NCBI GenBank assembly: GCA_045657945.1
Contig: JAZOUB010000039.1
Coordinates: 14,298 to 78,297 of the forward strand
Direction: 5' to 3'
Length of the DNA stretch: 64,000 nt
Origin: HGM04593 sp045657945
GTDB taxonomy: Bacteria > Bacteroidota > Bacteroidia > Bacteroidales > Bacteroidaceae
Shown here: piece by piece, positions 8,069 through 16,397 of the stretch
How the letters are laid out: the number at the start of each line of letters is the position of its first letter
Numbering within the stretch: position 1 is the stretch's first letter
Notes under the pieces: generated by a model
Told to the model about the DNA's origin: nothing
Databases searched by the model: none
Seen by the model: the letters and a program-made list of their open reading frames with translations, nothing else
Program-made: the position numbers and the translations under genes

Positions 8069-9081
8069 TTATAAGTCAAATCGCATTTTCCAGATATTGA
8101 ATGCATCGCGTTCGTTGGCGCGTGATGATATGAAATAGATGTGCTTGCCGTCCTCGGACCATACGGGGCAGCAATCGTCTGCCGGATGGTATGTTAACTG
8201 AATAAAGCTTGTTCCATCCTTCTTTACAACAAAAATGTCGAGATTGTTCTTTTTTGAAATCGATGATTTGCTGTTACCCTGGCAAAGAATCCATTCTCCA
8301 TCGGGGGAAAGGCATGGGTTTGAGAAACCTCTGTTTTTGTCTGTCAGGATGAGGGTCTCCTGTCCTTTTTCATAGTTTACGAGCCACAGTTCGCTTGTGC
8401 CGAAACTTGAGTTTCTTACGCATATAAACTCTTCGGAACCGTCACCTACAGGGTATGGGTTGTAGCCACGGCTGCACGATGTGATTGCTCCGTTTGACAA
8501 GTCATAGGACCACACTGATGCTCCCGATTTATCTGTGCGGGTAAAGTATATCTTTTTACCGTCGTTTGATAGAATAGGATTGCTGTCAAAATTATTGCTA
8601 GTGTGCTGTCTCATGATGCTACCGGCATGTGCATCGGTAGAAGAAATTTGAGAGCGGTTGTAGTCAACAGCATCTCCAAAGTATAGTTTGTCGTCAATAC
8701 CCCATGAGAAGTCGTTTACGCTTCTGAATGTTCTTTGGGTTGCACTACCTTGTGGACCGGACTTACGCACCATTACATTCCACTGGTTGTTTATGATTGA
8801 AACAAATGCCAGCTCTGTTCCGTCGGGAGAAATTGCCAGCAAGCGACCAGTTGACCATGCGAAAGACTCATTTTGACAATAACCCCAACAATCGGATTGA
8901 ATAGAATAAGAACTTGTTCTGTTACCTGCTACGGTGTTGGTCGCTTCGTCGGTAATCTTCATGAGATTAAGTCCGCTCTCTTCGGGTACGTAGCTTGCAG
9001 TAAATTTAGGGGTGTTGCAAGACGCTAGTGAAAGTAATGCAAATAAAATACCCCCCCCATTCTTAAGTAATTGATTTTCAT
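8069..9081 (-). CDS. TolB/PD40-like beta-propeller lipoprotein, signal peptide out of frame at G8
   Basis: The body (about 310 residues) shows repeated PD40/TolB-like blades with SPDG/SNDGKKIYF/SEDGKHIYF motifs (LAISPDGTELAF, LSNDGKKIYFTR, LSPDGEWILCQG, WSEDGKHIYFIS). A lipobox (SLASCN) precedes the mature protein. The natural start MKINYLRM at 9079-9081 reads into an eight-G tract (9051-9058) and then terminates after 18 codons; one extra G would join it to ILFALLSLASCN. In the given sequence the propeller frame is open only from a poor upstream ATG at 9166, with a charged N-terminus unlike a signal peptide. This may be slippage-based phase variation, a true frameshift or a sequencing error. 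Confidence 0.75.
9051..9058 (-). repeat. G8 homopolymer (slippage tract) in a lipoprotein signal sequence
   Basis: Eight consecutive C on the plus strand (G on the coding strand) directly after the in-frame ATGs of MKINYLRM. A length of nine would place the start, hydrophobic signal core and lipobox in one frame; eight does not. Confidence 0.9.
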
Positions 9082-9196
9082 AGTGTTGTGTTTTTTTATT
9101 CCTGTGTGGGAATGGTTGGATATTAAATGATTTGTATAATTTTGAGTAATTGTATGTATGTTGCACGAAAGGCCTCTTTTGTATTTACTCATATGG

Positions 9197-9204
9197 CAAA
9201 TTTA
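9197..9204 (-). promoter_or_regulatory. Candidate -7 box for propeller lipoprotein/OMP operon
   Basis: Minus strand TAAATTTG, exact to TAnnTTTG, 116 bp upstream of the ATG at 9081. The flanking sequence (TTTACTC..TGGCAAATTTACAACC on the plus strand) is nearly the same as at the ilvA promoter (6693-6717). Confidence 0.5.
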
Positions 9205-9289
9205 CAACCATTTTTGTTATATTTTATAGATTGGCATATTTTTTTAATAAAAAAGTAAGAAATGGAGTGGTGTGGTGACGTATATACAA

Positions 9290-9322
9290 CAAATGCGATG
9301 GACTGCCAGTCCATCGCATTTG
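9290..9322 (-). terminator. Hairpin after the choice-of-anchor J lipoprotein gene
   Basis: Perfect 15-bp arms (CAAATGCGATGGACT / AGTCCATCGCATTTG) with a 3-base loop, 23 bp beyond the stop. There is no strong U-tract, so termination efficiency is uncertain. Confidence 0.6.
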
Positions 9323-9345
9323 TATAGGTGTTTATTGGAAACAGA

Positions 9346-11412
9346 TTATTTTTTTACCAATGTTGCGTTGTCTACCAAGAACGATGCTCCATTGCCAGTC
9401 TTGTTGTTCATTACAACAAGTGCGATAGTTGTTTCTTCTGTCAAAGTGAACTCAAGGGCTCTTGCACTCCAATTTGCAGAAACAGCTGATGCTGCAGCCT
9501 CTTCATAAACGTATGTTCCTGCTTTACCATCAGCGATGGGTACATAACCGATACGACAGTGTCCTGCATCGCTGCCATTTGTCTTGGTATAAATGCTGAA
9601 TGTATATGTACCAGCGGGCAATGTATAGCTCTTTGATGCAAGTCGCTTGTTGGATTTCGCATCGCCATTGACAATTACAGAGTAGCTGCTATCATGTGCG
9701 TCAGTGCTCTGTGCAATTGTTGCACTGTGGGCTGAAGCGTTGCTGTCGTCTTTTCCCCATGCTGTGGGAACGTTCCCGTTCCACTCTTCGAAACTGCCGT
9801 TCTCAAGGATGTTGCCTTCTGTTGGAACTGATGGAGTGTCTGGAGTCTCCGGTGTCTCTGGCTCCTCAGGTGTCTCAGGAGTCTCAGGTGTCTCAGGTGT
9901 TGTACCTGTTCCGCTTGAAACGACTACATTCTTGATTTCCCATGTGCTTGAGTTGGCTGTTGTTGACATGTACTTGAATGCAAATACAACTGCAGACTTG
10001 CCCATCATTGACTCAGGAAGTGCAATCTTGCCTGTGTTCTGGAATGTCCAGCTGTTGTTGTTTACTGCACCATAGTTGATCTCGGTCCACTCTGTTGTTG
10101 CAACATCGCCAGTGTAGTTGCTTGTGATAACAAGCTTGTGGTTTGCTGCAGCTGCGCTTGCATCACCCTTGTTGATTACATAGTCGAATGCGATGTATGC
10201 CGCTGTCTCGTTTGTGAAATCAATAGCAGGTGAAATGAGCCAGCTCTCTGCATCCTGGCTTGCACCGTTGGCATAACCAGAAGCCTTTGCACCATAAGTA
10301 GCATCTGATACCCATGCATAGTCACCTACAGTCTCCTGTGTTGTGAAAGCACCGAAACCGTTTGTGAATGCCTCATTTACGTATGTGTTTGTAGGTGTCT
10401 CCGGAGTCTCTGGCTCCTCAGGTGTCTCGCCATCGATTGAGTATGCTGAAACGCTCTTCAAACCTGCAACACCAAAGTACTTCTCAAGGCTACCTGTGAG
10501 AGTAACCAGCTTCTGGTAGTTACCAGGGTTGTCAACAAGGTTCAAAGCGTCGCGCACTGCTCCTGGAGGCAACTGTACAGGAATACAGTTGTTGTAGTCT
10601 GTCTCATCGGGAGTGTCTGCGAGAAGAATGTTTGTCTTTGACTCTGCTGTGCCGCTGAATACACAACCCTCTGCGTAAACCTGACCATTGATTGTACCAA
10701 CAATGTAACCCTTTACAACAGCAGGCTTTGCTGCGCCGCCAAATGCTGCAAGAGCCTCGGCAACAGTGTACTCTTTAGCCTCCTCGGGCTCAACAACCTC
10801 GGCCTTGCCGTGAGCTACCTTGAAGTTCTTAACTTCCCAAGTGCCGGCCTTTGTTGTAGCTGTGTAACGCAATGCGAACACAACACCGCTCTTGCCAAGG
10901 AACTCGGCAGGAACGTCAACGTTTGCCTTGTAGAATGTAGCCCAGTCGCTGCCCTCTACTGCATTGTAGGGGAGGTCTGTCCATGTTGCCTCGGCAGCAT
11001 TGCCTGCATAGTTGTTGCTGATGAGCAGCTGGTGGTTGGCTGCAACCTTGCCGCTCTCGGAGTAACGGATGATGTAGTCGAATGCTACATAAGCCTCGGT
11101 CTCGTTTGTGAAATCAACGGGAGTTGAAATCAACCAGCTTGTAGCAGCCTTGTTCTCGCCATCAATGTATGATGTCGCCTTTGCTGTGCTGTAGTCGATA
11201 ACCCAAGGATAGTTGCCTACAGTCTCCTCTGTGCTGAACACACCGAACTTTGTCGCAAATGTCTCGTTGATGTACACACCTTCGGTTGTGGTTCCACCAT
11301 TACCGCCATTGCCACCATTGCCGCCGGGGTTGTAGGGCGACTCGGGAGTCTCGTTACATGCAGCAAAAGCAAATACGCCAAGTGCTGCAAATAATAGTTT
11401 CTTGAATTTCAT
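9346..11412 (-). CDS. Multidomain surface lipoprotein (choice-of-anchor J / DUF6359 / CBM-like)
   Basis: 688 residues. Lipoprotein signal (LGVFAFAACN, Cys about 19), then a Gly/Asn-rich linker. Domains in order: choice-of-anchor J-like beta-sandwich (about 45-205; INETFATKFG, SWLISTPVDF); DUF6359-like OB-fold domain (about 215-330; YTVAEALAAF, VKGYIVGTING, LNLVDNPGNYQK); second anchor J-like domain (about 345-505); Pro/Glu/Thr-rich linker; C-terminal carbohydrate-binding-like sandwich (about 540-688; NILENGSFEEWNG). Last gene of an operon with a TonB-dependent receptor and a DUF5689 lipoprotein. Probably a surface binding protein of that uptake system; the ligand is unknown. The DUF6359 domain recurs in the protein at 50884-52488. 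Confidence 0.85.
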   Translation of the reverse strand: MKFKKLLFAALGVFAFAACNETPESPYNPGGNGGNGGNGGTTTEGVYINETFATKFGVFSTEETVGNYPWVIDYSTAKATSYIDGENKAATSWLISTPVDFTNETEAYVAFDYIIRYSESGKVAANHQLLISNNYAGNAAEATWTDLPYNAVEGSDWATFYKANVDVPAEFLGKSGVVFALRYTATTKAGTWEVKNFKVAHGKAEVVEPEEAKEYTVAEALAAFGGAAKPAVVKGYIVGTINGQVYAEGCVFSGTAESKTNILLADTPDETDYNNCIPVQLPPGAVRDALNLVDNPGNYQKLVTLTGSLEKYFGVAGLKSVSAYSIDGETPEEPETPETPTNTYVNEAFTNGFGAFTTQETVGDYAWVSDATYGAKASGYANGASQDAESWLISPAIDFTNETAAYIAFDYVINKGDASAAAANHKLVITSNYTGDVATTEWTEINYGAVNNNSWTFQNTGKIALPESMMGKSAVVFAFKYMSTTANSSTWEIKNVVVSSGTGTTPETPETPETPEEPETPETPDTPSVPTEGNILENGSFEEWNGNVPTAWGKDDSNASAHSATIAQSTDAHDSSYSVIVNGDAKSNKRLASKSYTLPAGTYTFSIYTKTNGSDAGHCRIGYVPIADGKAGTYVYEEAAASAVSANWSARALEFTLTEETTIALVVMNNKTGNGASFLVDNATLVKK

Positions 11413-11445
11413 AATAATAGTTTTTAGTTAATTATAAATTGATTG

Positions 11446-12276
11446 TTATTCACTTATCTGTTCAATGTCGTCTGTTGAACTGATGACGAGCTGCCAGTAG
11501 TCTTTGAAGCGTGTCATCACGCCGTTGATGTTGAGCTCACCTGTTGGGATTGCTTCGTTTGCAAAGTCGGCGTATGTGCTCATGCGCAATATGATATTTG
11601 TATTACCCATCTTGATGTGACGCTCTACAACATTGCTGCTGTTCTTGAGTTCTTCGGGTGCCCACAATGCTGTGCCGTCGGCCTCTGTAATCTCAACACC
11701 CTCAAGACGGACATACTTCGCAAGTTTTGCTTTGTTGTCGTTGGTGAAGAATGAATCGTCGATAACTTCGGGTTTCATCTCTTGCTCTGTGGAGTCGGGG
11801 GCACCGATAATGCGTACATGGCTGGGGAATACGCTCTTGTTCATGCGTCCGATACTTCCATCGTAGAGACCGCCAATCTGTGCCATGTAACCGTAGCCAC
11901 CTACATGCAGGCCTTTGCAGTCTATGCGCACGCGCTGTCCAATGGGGAGCATTGCATAGAGACCTACATCGTTCACGCCTACAACAATTGCACCGGTCTC
12001 GTCGTTGATGATGAACTGCTTGTAAACATTGCCGGTCTCGTCGTTGGCAACAACAACGCCCTCTACGATACAATCTTCTGTAACCTCCTTCGCACCGTTT
12101 GCCGAAATTGTACTTGCATATTTTTCTTTCAGTTCGGCTATTGTCATATTGGCCTCGCCAATCTCGTTGTTGCCGAATGGTGGCTGCTCAAATGTAGGCT
12201 CGTCGAAGTCGTTCATGCAGGATGTTGCCATAATGAGCGACAGGGCAAGCATTGATAGATATTTTATTGTTTTCAT
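11446..12276 (-). CDS. DUF5689 surface lipoprotein
   Basis: 276 residues. A lipoprotein signal peptide ends in LIMATSCM (Cys about 20). The mature part matches DUF5689, an OB-fold-like domain: MTIAELKEKYAS, CIVEGVVVANDETGNVYKQF, INDETGAIVVGV, RVRIDCKGLHVG. Such proteins usually accompany TonB-dependent receptors in Bacteroidetes. It sits between the receptor (27 bp upstream) and the anchor J lipoprotein (33 bp downstream). Predicted to be attached to the outer membrane, with an accessory role in uptake (inference). Confidence 0.88.
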   Translation of the reverse strand: MKTIKYLSMLALSLIMATSCMNDFDEPTFEQPPFGNNEIGEANMTIAELKEKYASTISANGAKEVTEDCIVEGVVVANDETGNVYKQFIINDETGAIVVGVNDVGLYAMLPIGQRVRIDCKGLHVGGYGYMAQIGGLYDGSIGRMNKSVFPSHVRIIGAPDSTEQEMKPEVIDDSFFTNDNKAKLAKYVRLEGVEITEADGTALWAPEELKNSSNVVERHIKMGNTNIILRMSTYADFANEAIPTGELNINGVMTRFKDYWQLVISSTDDIEQISE

Positions 12277-12303
12277 AATTTGCTTTTATTTATAAAGGTC
12301 TTA

Positions 12304-14922
12304 TTAGAAACGGAAACCTACATTCAGGTAGAAGTTGAATGCGTTGGCATAGTAGAGGTATGGGTTCTTCGAGAATTTGTATGTGCGTGCCTCGCCATCG
12401 GCGTAGCTGTCGCCACGGTTCTGCTCATAACCGCCTGTAATCATGTTTGTATTGTTGAGCAGGTTGCAGAGCTGGAGGTTTAGGTTCAGCTTCTTGCCAC
12501 CGCGCAGGCTGATGCTCTTGCCTATTGATGCGTCAACAATGAAACCGCCTTTACCCTTGTACTGTGATGGAATGTTGATAACTTCCTCTCCTGTATTGGT
12601 GTCGATGACAGGCGCACCAACAACCTCGGCTAGTCGTGCATATTTTGATGCGTCAACATATATTCTGTCATAGTAGTTTACATTCGCGCTCAAGTACCAA
12701 CCCTTGATGTTATAGTCAACGCCAAGGCTTGCTGCTGTGAGTGGAGTGCCGTCGGACTTCACGCCCTTCATATATACAAGGTCGTTCTTCCACACCTTCT
12801 CGTTTTCGCTGATGAGCAAACCGTTCGCATTGTTTGTGTACTCGGCATCACCAACCGATGCAACGGCATTGATTGAGAGTGAAGATGTGATGTTATACAC
12901 AATTGCCAACTCACCGCCATAGTGACGCTTGTTCACACCTGTCATTGTGAGGTATGTGAACTGTGACTCCAGGTCGTTGTAGAATGCACTCTGTTCGACA
13001 AGGTTGTTGAACTGTGTGAAGTAACCGCTTACTTTTGCTGTCACAGGACCATATTCGAACCTGTATGAAAGCTCGGCGTTGTAGATATCCTCATTTCTGA
13101 GACCGGGGACAAAGTCGTTACGCATACGTGGTGCGATGAATGAGTTGTAGGCGAGTGGCGCGCGGTTCTCGTAACCACCGCCCAAAGACAATGTGTTGTG
13201 TGCATCGAAAGTGAATACCATGCCCAGTTTCGCGCCACCGCCAAGGAATGTAGCAACACCGCTGCTTCCTTTTGAGAACTCCATGGCGCGGCCGTTACGC
13301 ATGTGACCGAAACGCTCCATTGTAGTACCATCGACATTGGCACCACCAAAGAGGTGGAAGATGCCCTTGTCGAAACGGTGTTGGTAGTAAAGGCTTGCCT
13401 TGTTTACAAAAAGGTCATAGTTGTAGCCGAATACATCGCCCTCGCCAATCTGACGGTTGGGGTTGTCCACGTCGTTCTGCACATAGTCACTGCTGAGGCC
13501 GAAGTCGCCGACAGAGAACTTGTCGATGTCGGTATATTTGTCTGCACCCATAAGGTCGTCCATGGTCTTGTAGTGCATGCCCTTGGTTGTTCCAATCTGC
13601 AAGCCCACAGTACCTTTGTTGAAACGGTCGTAATCGATGTTGAGTGTTGAACCGAGGTTGAATGTCAACTGGTCATTGTGACGACGCTCCACATAGTAGA
13701 GACACTCACCGCCGGCAGCATTTGCCTGCTGGTTGGCAAAGTACATGTAGTCCCAGTTGAGCTGGCGGTTGGCCTTGCTCGATGTCCAGTACTCAAAGCG
13801 TGTATTGTAGTCGGCAAGTTCGTCATCGGTAGGAGTGTATTCCAAATCCCAAACATCATACGCTGCACTTGGCAGGTTCTGGTAGTAGTGGGGGCGTGGG
13901 TCGGCGGCGTTGCCGTTCCAACCGAGAGCCGATGTGCTGTACATTGAATATTTGCCGAACAATGATGTTGTGAGCTTCATCTTGTCGTTGATGTTGTAGT
14001 CCCAAGTGATAATCATTGCGGGCTCGTATGAATTAACGACGCGTGCGTTGCGCTTCTTGCCCTGCTGGTATCCCCAGTTAGGGTTGTAGTAGTGGCTGCC
14101 TGCAAGCCAGTAGGCCTCCTCAGTGGCAGCACCCTGCTGCGCGCGCTCTGTGGGTGAACCCCATGTCGCGATAGAGAGACTGTGGCTGTCATTGAACTTT
14201 TTCTCGGCAGCAAGGAAGTATGCTGCTGAGTTGTAGAATGTTCCCTCGATGACACCCTCGTTTGCCCAACGGTACGATGCCGAGCCGGTGAATGCCCATC
14301 CGTTCTGCATGAGACCTGTAGAACCTGTGTACATTACGCGGGCAAGATAATTGCGGTTGCAGCCTACAAGAGATGCCTTGTGACCTGCTGCATACTGGCT
14401 CGCACGCATATTGATGTTGCTTGCACCGCCAATTGAACTGATACCGAAACCGTTGTGCTCGGTGTAAGTTGCGCCCTCCTTGTTGCGTGTGGCGTCGTTG
14501 AGACCGCCGATCATACCATAGCTGAACTGGCCTCTTTCGGCGTCGTTGAGCATTACACCGTTTGCATATACATTATTGTACTGCGATTCGTAAGCACGGA
14601 TGCGGAAACGCATTGCGCTGAAGAGGTAGCCGACTTCGGAGAGGAAGTAGTCATCGTTCGATGAAATCATGGCTGTTGTACCTGCAAAATCCTCGTCCTC
14701 GCCAAGCTGGCCTTCGGAGAATGTGTAGGATTCGTTGTCGTCGTTGATGACAATAATGTTGTCAACTGTGTTTGTCTTGTTGAGCAGGGTGTCGGCATGG
14801 AGCATCCTTGCCGGCTGTTCCTTTATCATACCTTGCCCGTTCAAAGCTTGTGCTTCCTGTGCGTTTGTTGCTGAAACAAAACACAGCAACAGGAGTGCAG
14901 CAAATTTTGTTAATTTAGTCAT
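12304..14922 (-). CDS. TonB-dependent outer-membrane receptor
   Basis: 872 residues from MTKLTKFAALLLL (signal peptide ending TNAQ); a 16-residue longer start exists but is not signal-like. Plug-domain features occur near residues 95-180 (VYANGVMLNDAERGQF), followed by a long barrel with many aromatic-bounded strands and a terminal NVGFRF. There is no N-terminal CarboxypepD_reg domain and no SusD neighbour, so it is not a classic SusC. The DUF5689 and anchor J lipoproteins follow in the same operon. Substrate unknown; a secreted endonuclease/phosphatase-type gene nearby (16398) is a hint only. Confidence 0.9.
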   Translation of the reverse strand: MTKLTKFAALLLLCFVSATNAQEAQALNGQGMIKEQPARMLHADTLLNKTNTVDNIIVINDDNESYTFSEGQLGEDEDFAGTTAMISSNDDYFLSEVGYLFSAMRFRIRAYESQYNNVYANGVMLNDAERGQFSYGMIGGLNDATRNKEGATYTEHNGFGISSIGGASNINMRASQYAAGHKASLVGCNRNYLARVMYTGSTGLMQNGWAFTGSASYRWANEGVIEGTFYNSAAYFLAAEKKFNDSHSLSIATWGSPTERAQQGAATEEAYWLAGSHYYNPNWGYQQGKKRNARVVNSYEPAMIITWDYNINDKMKLTTSLFGKYSMYSTSALGWNGNAADPRPHYYQNLPSAAYDVWDLEYTPTDDELADYNTRFEYWTSSKANRQLNWDYMYFANQQANAAGGECLYYVERRHNDQLTFNLGSTLNIDYDRFNKGTVGLQIGTTKGMHYKTMDDLMGADKYTDIDKFSVGDFGLSSDYVQNDVDNPNRQIGEGDVFGYNYDLFVNKASLYYQHRFDKGIFHLFGGANVDGTTMERFGHMRNGRAMEFSKGSSGVATFLGGGAKLGMVFTFDAHNTLSLGGGYENRAPLAYNSFIAPRMRNDFVPGLRNEDIYNAELSYRFEYGPVTAKVSGYFTQFNNLVEQSAFYNDLESQFTYLTMTGVNKRHYGGELAIVYNITSSLSINAVASVGDAEYTNNANGLLISENEKVWKNDLVYMKGVKSDGTPLTAASLGVDYNIKGWYLSANVNYYDRIYVDASKYARLAEVVGAPVIDTNTGEEVINIPSQYKGKGGFIVDASIGKSISLRGGKKLNLNLQLCNLLNNTNMITGGYEQNRGDSYADGEARTYKFSKNPYLYYANAFNFYLNVGFRF

Positions 14923-15011
14923 AGTAATATAATAAGTTAATTTACAATCAATTATTGGAGTGAGGCGCAAACCGTGTGTAAATGGCCTTGCACAACAAAC
15001 CCAATCTCGTG

Positions 15012-15019
15012 CAAAGTTG
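15012..15019 (-). promoter_or_regulatory. Possible -7 box for the TonB receptor operon
   Basis: Minus strand CAACTTTG, one mismatch from TAnnTTTG, 90 bp before the receptor start, with a TTTA about 20 bp further upstream. Weak but suitably placed. Confidence 0.35.
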
Positions 15020-15101
15020 CTAAAAAAAGTGGAGATATGTAAATTTTTTCTAATATTTTTTAGTTTTGTGCTTGAATGGTGGACGACAGGGGGTTAAATA
15101 A

Positions 15102-15129
15102 AACTGACCGACGAAATTGCCGGTCAGTT
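15102..15129 (-). terminator. Intrinsic terminator after ilvC
   Basis: Arms AACTGACCG / CGGTCAGTT followed on the minus strand by TTATTT, 25 bp beyond the ilvC stop. Confidence 0.75.
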
Positions 15130-15154
15130 CATGATTGCAGGTTATAAATTTCTT

Positions 15155-16201
15155 TTAGTTGTTCTCGGGGCGGAGCTTGCGTACAACTGCACCTGCCTGC
15201 CACATCTCGGTCTCACGCATCTCGCGGAGCTCCTCTTCGAGCTTCTGACGGTAGTCGGGCTGTGAGTTTGTGTCAATGCTGCGCTGTGCCTCGTTGCCAC
15301 AAGCCACCTCGCTGTAGAGGTCCTCGAACACCGGCATAGTAGCATCGCGGAACTTCTTCCACCAGTCGAGCGCGCCACGCTGTGCTGTGGTAGAGCAGTT
15401 TGCATACATCCAGTCCATACCGTTCTCTGAAATCAGCGGCATGAGGCTCTGTGAAAGCTCCTCGACTGTCTCGTTGAAAGCTTCTGAAGGTGTGTGTCCG
15501 TTCTTGCGCAACACCTCGTACTGAGCTGCAAAGATACCCTGGATAGCACCCATCAAAGTACCACGCTCACCGGTAAGGTCAGAGTAAACCTCGCGCTTGA
15601 AAGTGGTCTCGAACAGATAACCCGAACCCACACCAATACCAAGCGCAATCACGCGGTCCCATGCACGGCCTGTTGCATCCTGGAAGATGGCGTAGCTTGA
15701 GTTCAAGCCGCGACCCTGCAGGAACATGCGGCGAAGCGAAGTACCCGAACCCTTTGGAGCAACAAGAATAACATCAACATCGGCCGGTGGAACAATGCCT
15801 GTGCGCTCCTTGTAAGTAATACCGAAACCATGAGAGAAATAGAGTGCCTTGCCCGGAGTAAGATGCTTCTTCACAGTAGGCCACACGGCAATCTGACCGG
15901 CATCAGAGAGCAAGTACTCAATGATAGTCGCCTTCTCGCAAGCCTCCTCAATGTCAAAGAGATTCTCACCCGGCACCCAGCCGTCGGCAACAGCCTTGTC
16001 CCAGCTCTTTGAATCCTTTCTCTGTCCCACGATAACATTGAAACCATTGTCGCGTAAGTTGAGCGACTGGCCTGGGCCCTGCACACCATAGCCGATAACA
16101 GCAATAGTCTCATTCTTCAATGTCTCCACCGCCTTTGCCAATGGATATTCTTCGCGTGTCACGACGTTTTCAACCACGCCGCCAAAATTCATCTGTGCCA
16201 T
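15155..16201 (-). CDS. ilvC: Ketol-acid reductoisomerase
   Basis: 348 residues, class I length. It catalyses the NADPH-dependent isomeroreduction of acetolactate/acetohydroxybutyrate in valine, leucine and isoleucine synthesis. The N-terminal Rossmann motif is VIGYGVQGPGQ (about residue 35); APKGSGTSLRR and the C-terminal knotted domain (YSDLTGERGTLMGAIQG) carry the acidic Mg-binding residues. Transcribed alone: it has its own promoter at 16299-16329, a leader with overlapping hairpins (16248-16285) and a terminator at 15102. The other ilv genes except ilvA are not in the window. Confidence 0.95.
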   Translation of the reverse strand: MAQMNFGGVVENVVTREEYPLAKAVETLKNETIAVIGYGVQGPGQSLNLRDNGFNVIVGQRKDSKSWDKAVADGWVPGENLFDIEEACEKATIIEYLLSDAGQIAVWPTVKKHLTPGKALYFSHGFGITYKERTGIVPPADVDVILVAPKGSGTSLRRMFLQGRGLNSSYAIFQDATGRAWDRVIALGIGVGSGYLFETTFKREVYSDLTGERGTLMGAIQGIFAAQYEVLRKNGHTPSEAFNETVEELSQSLMPLISENGMDWMYANCSTTAQRGALDWWKKFRDATMPVFEDLYSEVACGNEAQRSIDTNSQPDYRQKLEEELREMRETEMWQAGAVVRKLRPENN

Positions 16202-16247
16202 AATTGTATTGTTTTTTTTAGTTTATTATTTATGTTGTGGAATAATC

Positions 16248-16275
16248 AAAAAAACCTCTCTCTGAGCGAGAAAGG
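16248..16275 (-). terminator. Terminator hairpin inside the ilvC leader (attenuator candidate)
   Basis: On the minus strand CCTTTCTC-GCTCA-GAGAGAGG is followed directly by seven T, ending 47 nt before the ilvC ATG. The gene upstream of this hairpin is divergent, so no minus-strand transcript other than the ilvC leader needs terminating here. Confidence 0.75.
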
Positions 16276-16285
16276 TATTACCTTT
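16271..16285 (-). promoter_or_regulatory. Alternative (antiterminator-like) hairpin in the ilvC leader
   Basis: AAAGGT-AAT-ACCTTT can form a stem that uses the same CCTTT bases as the 5' arm of the terminator at 16248-16275, so the two structures exclude one another. The signal that would choose between them is unknown. Confidence 0.5.
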
Positions 16286-16298
16286 TTTGTTCGGTTTG

Positions 16299-16329
16299 CG
16301 AAAGTAATTGTAAAATTGATAAAAACAAA
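16299..16329 (-). promoter_or_regulatory. ilvC promoter
   Basis: Minus strand TTTG-N19-TACTTTCG, i.e. the Bacteroidetes -33/-7 consensus TTTG-N19-TAnnTTTG with one mismatch. Transcription would begin near 16292, giving a leader of about 90 nt. Confidence 0.65.
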
Positions 16330-16397
16330 ACAAATTTTCCAATAAATTTTACTAATTTTACCCGCAGTAAGATAATAAAAACAAAACAAAGACAATA

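Noticed and set aside
9082..9166. Using the ATG at 9166 as the true start of the propeller lipoprotein
   Set aside because: It yields a charged, non-signal N-terminus before the lipobox; the MKINYLRM start one frame away is far more likely.
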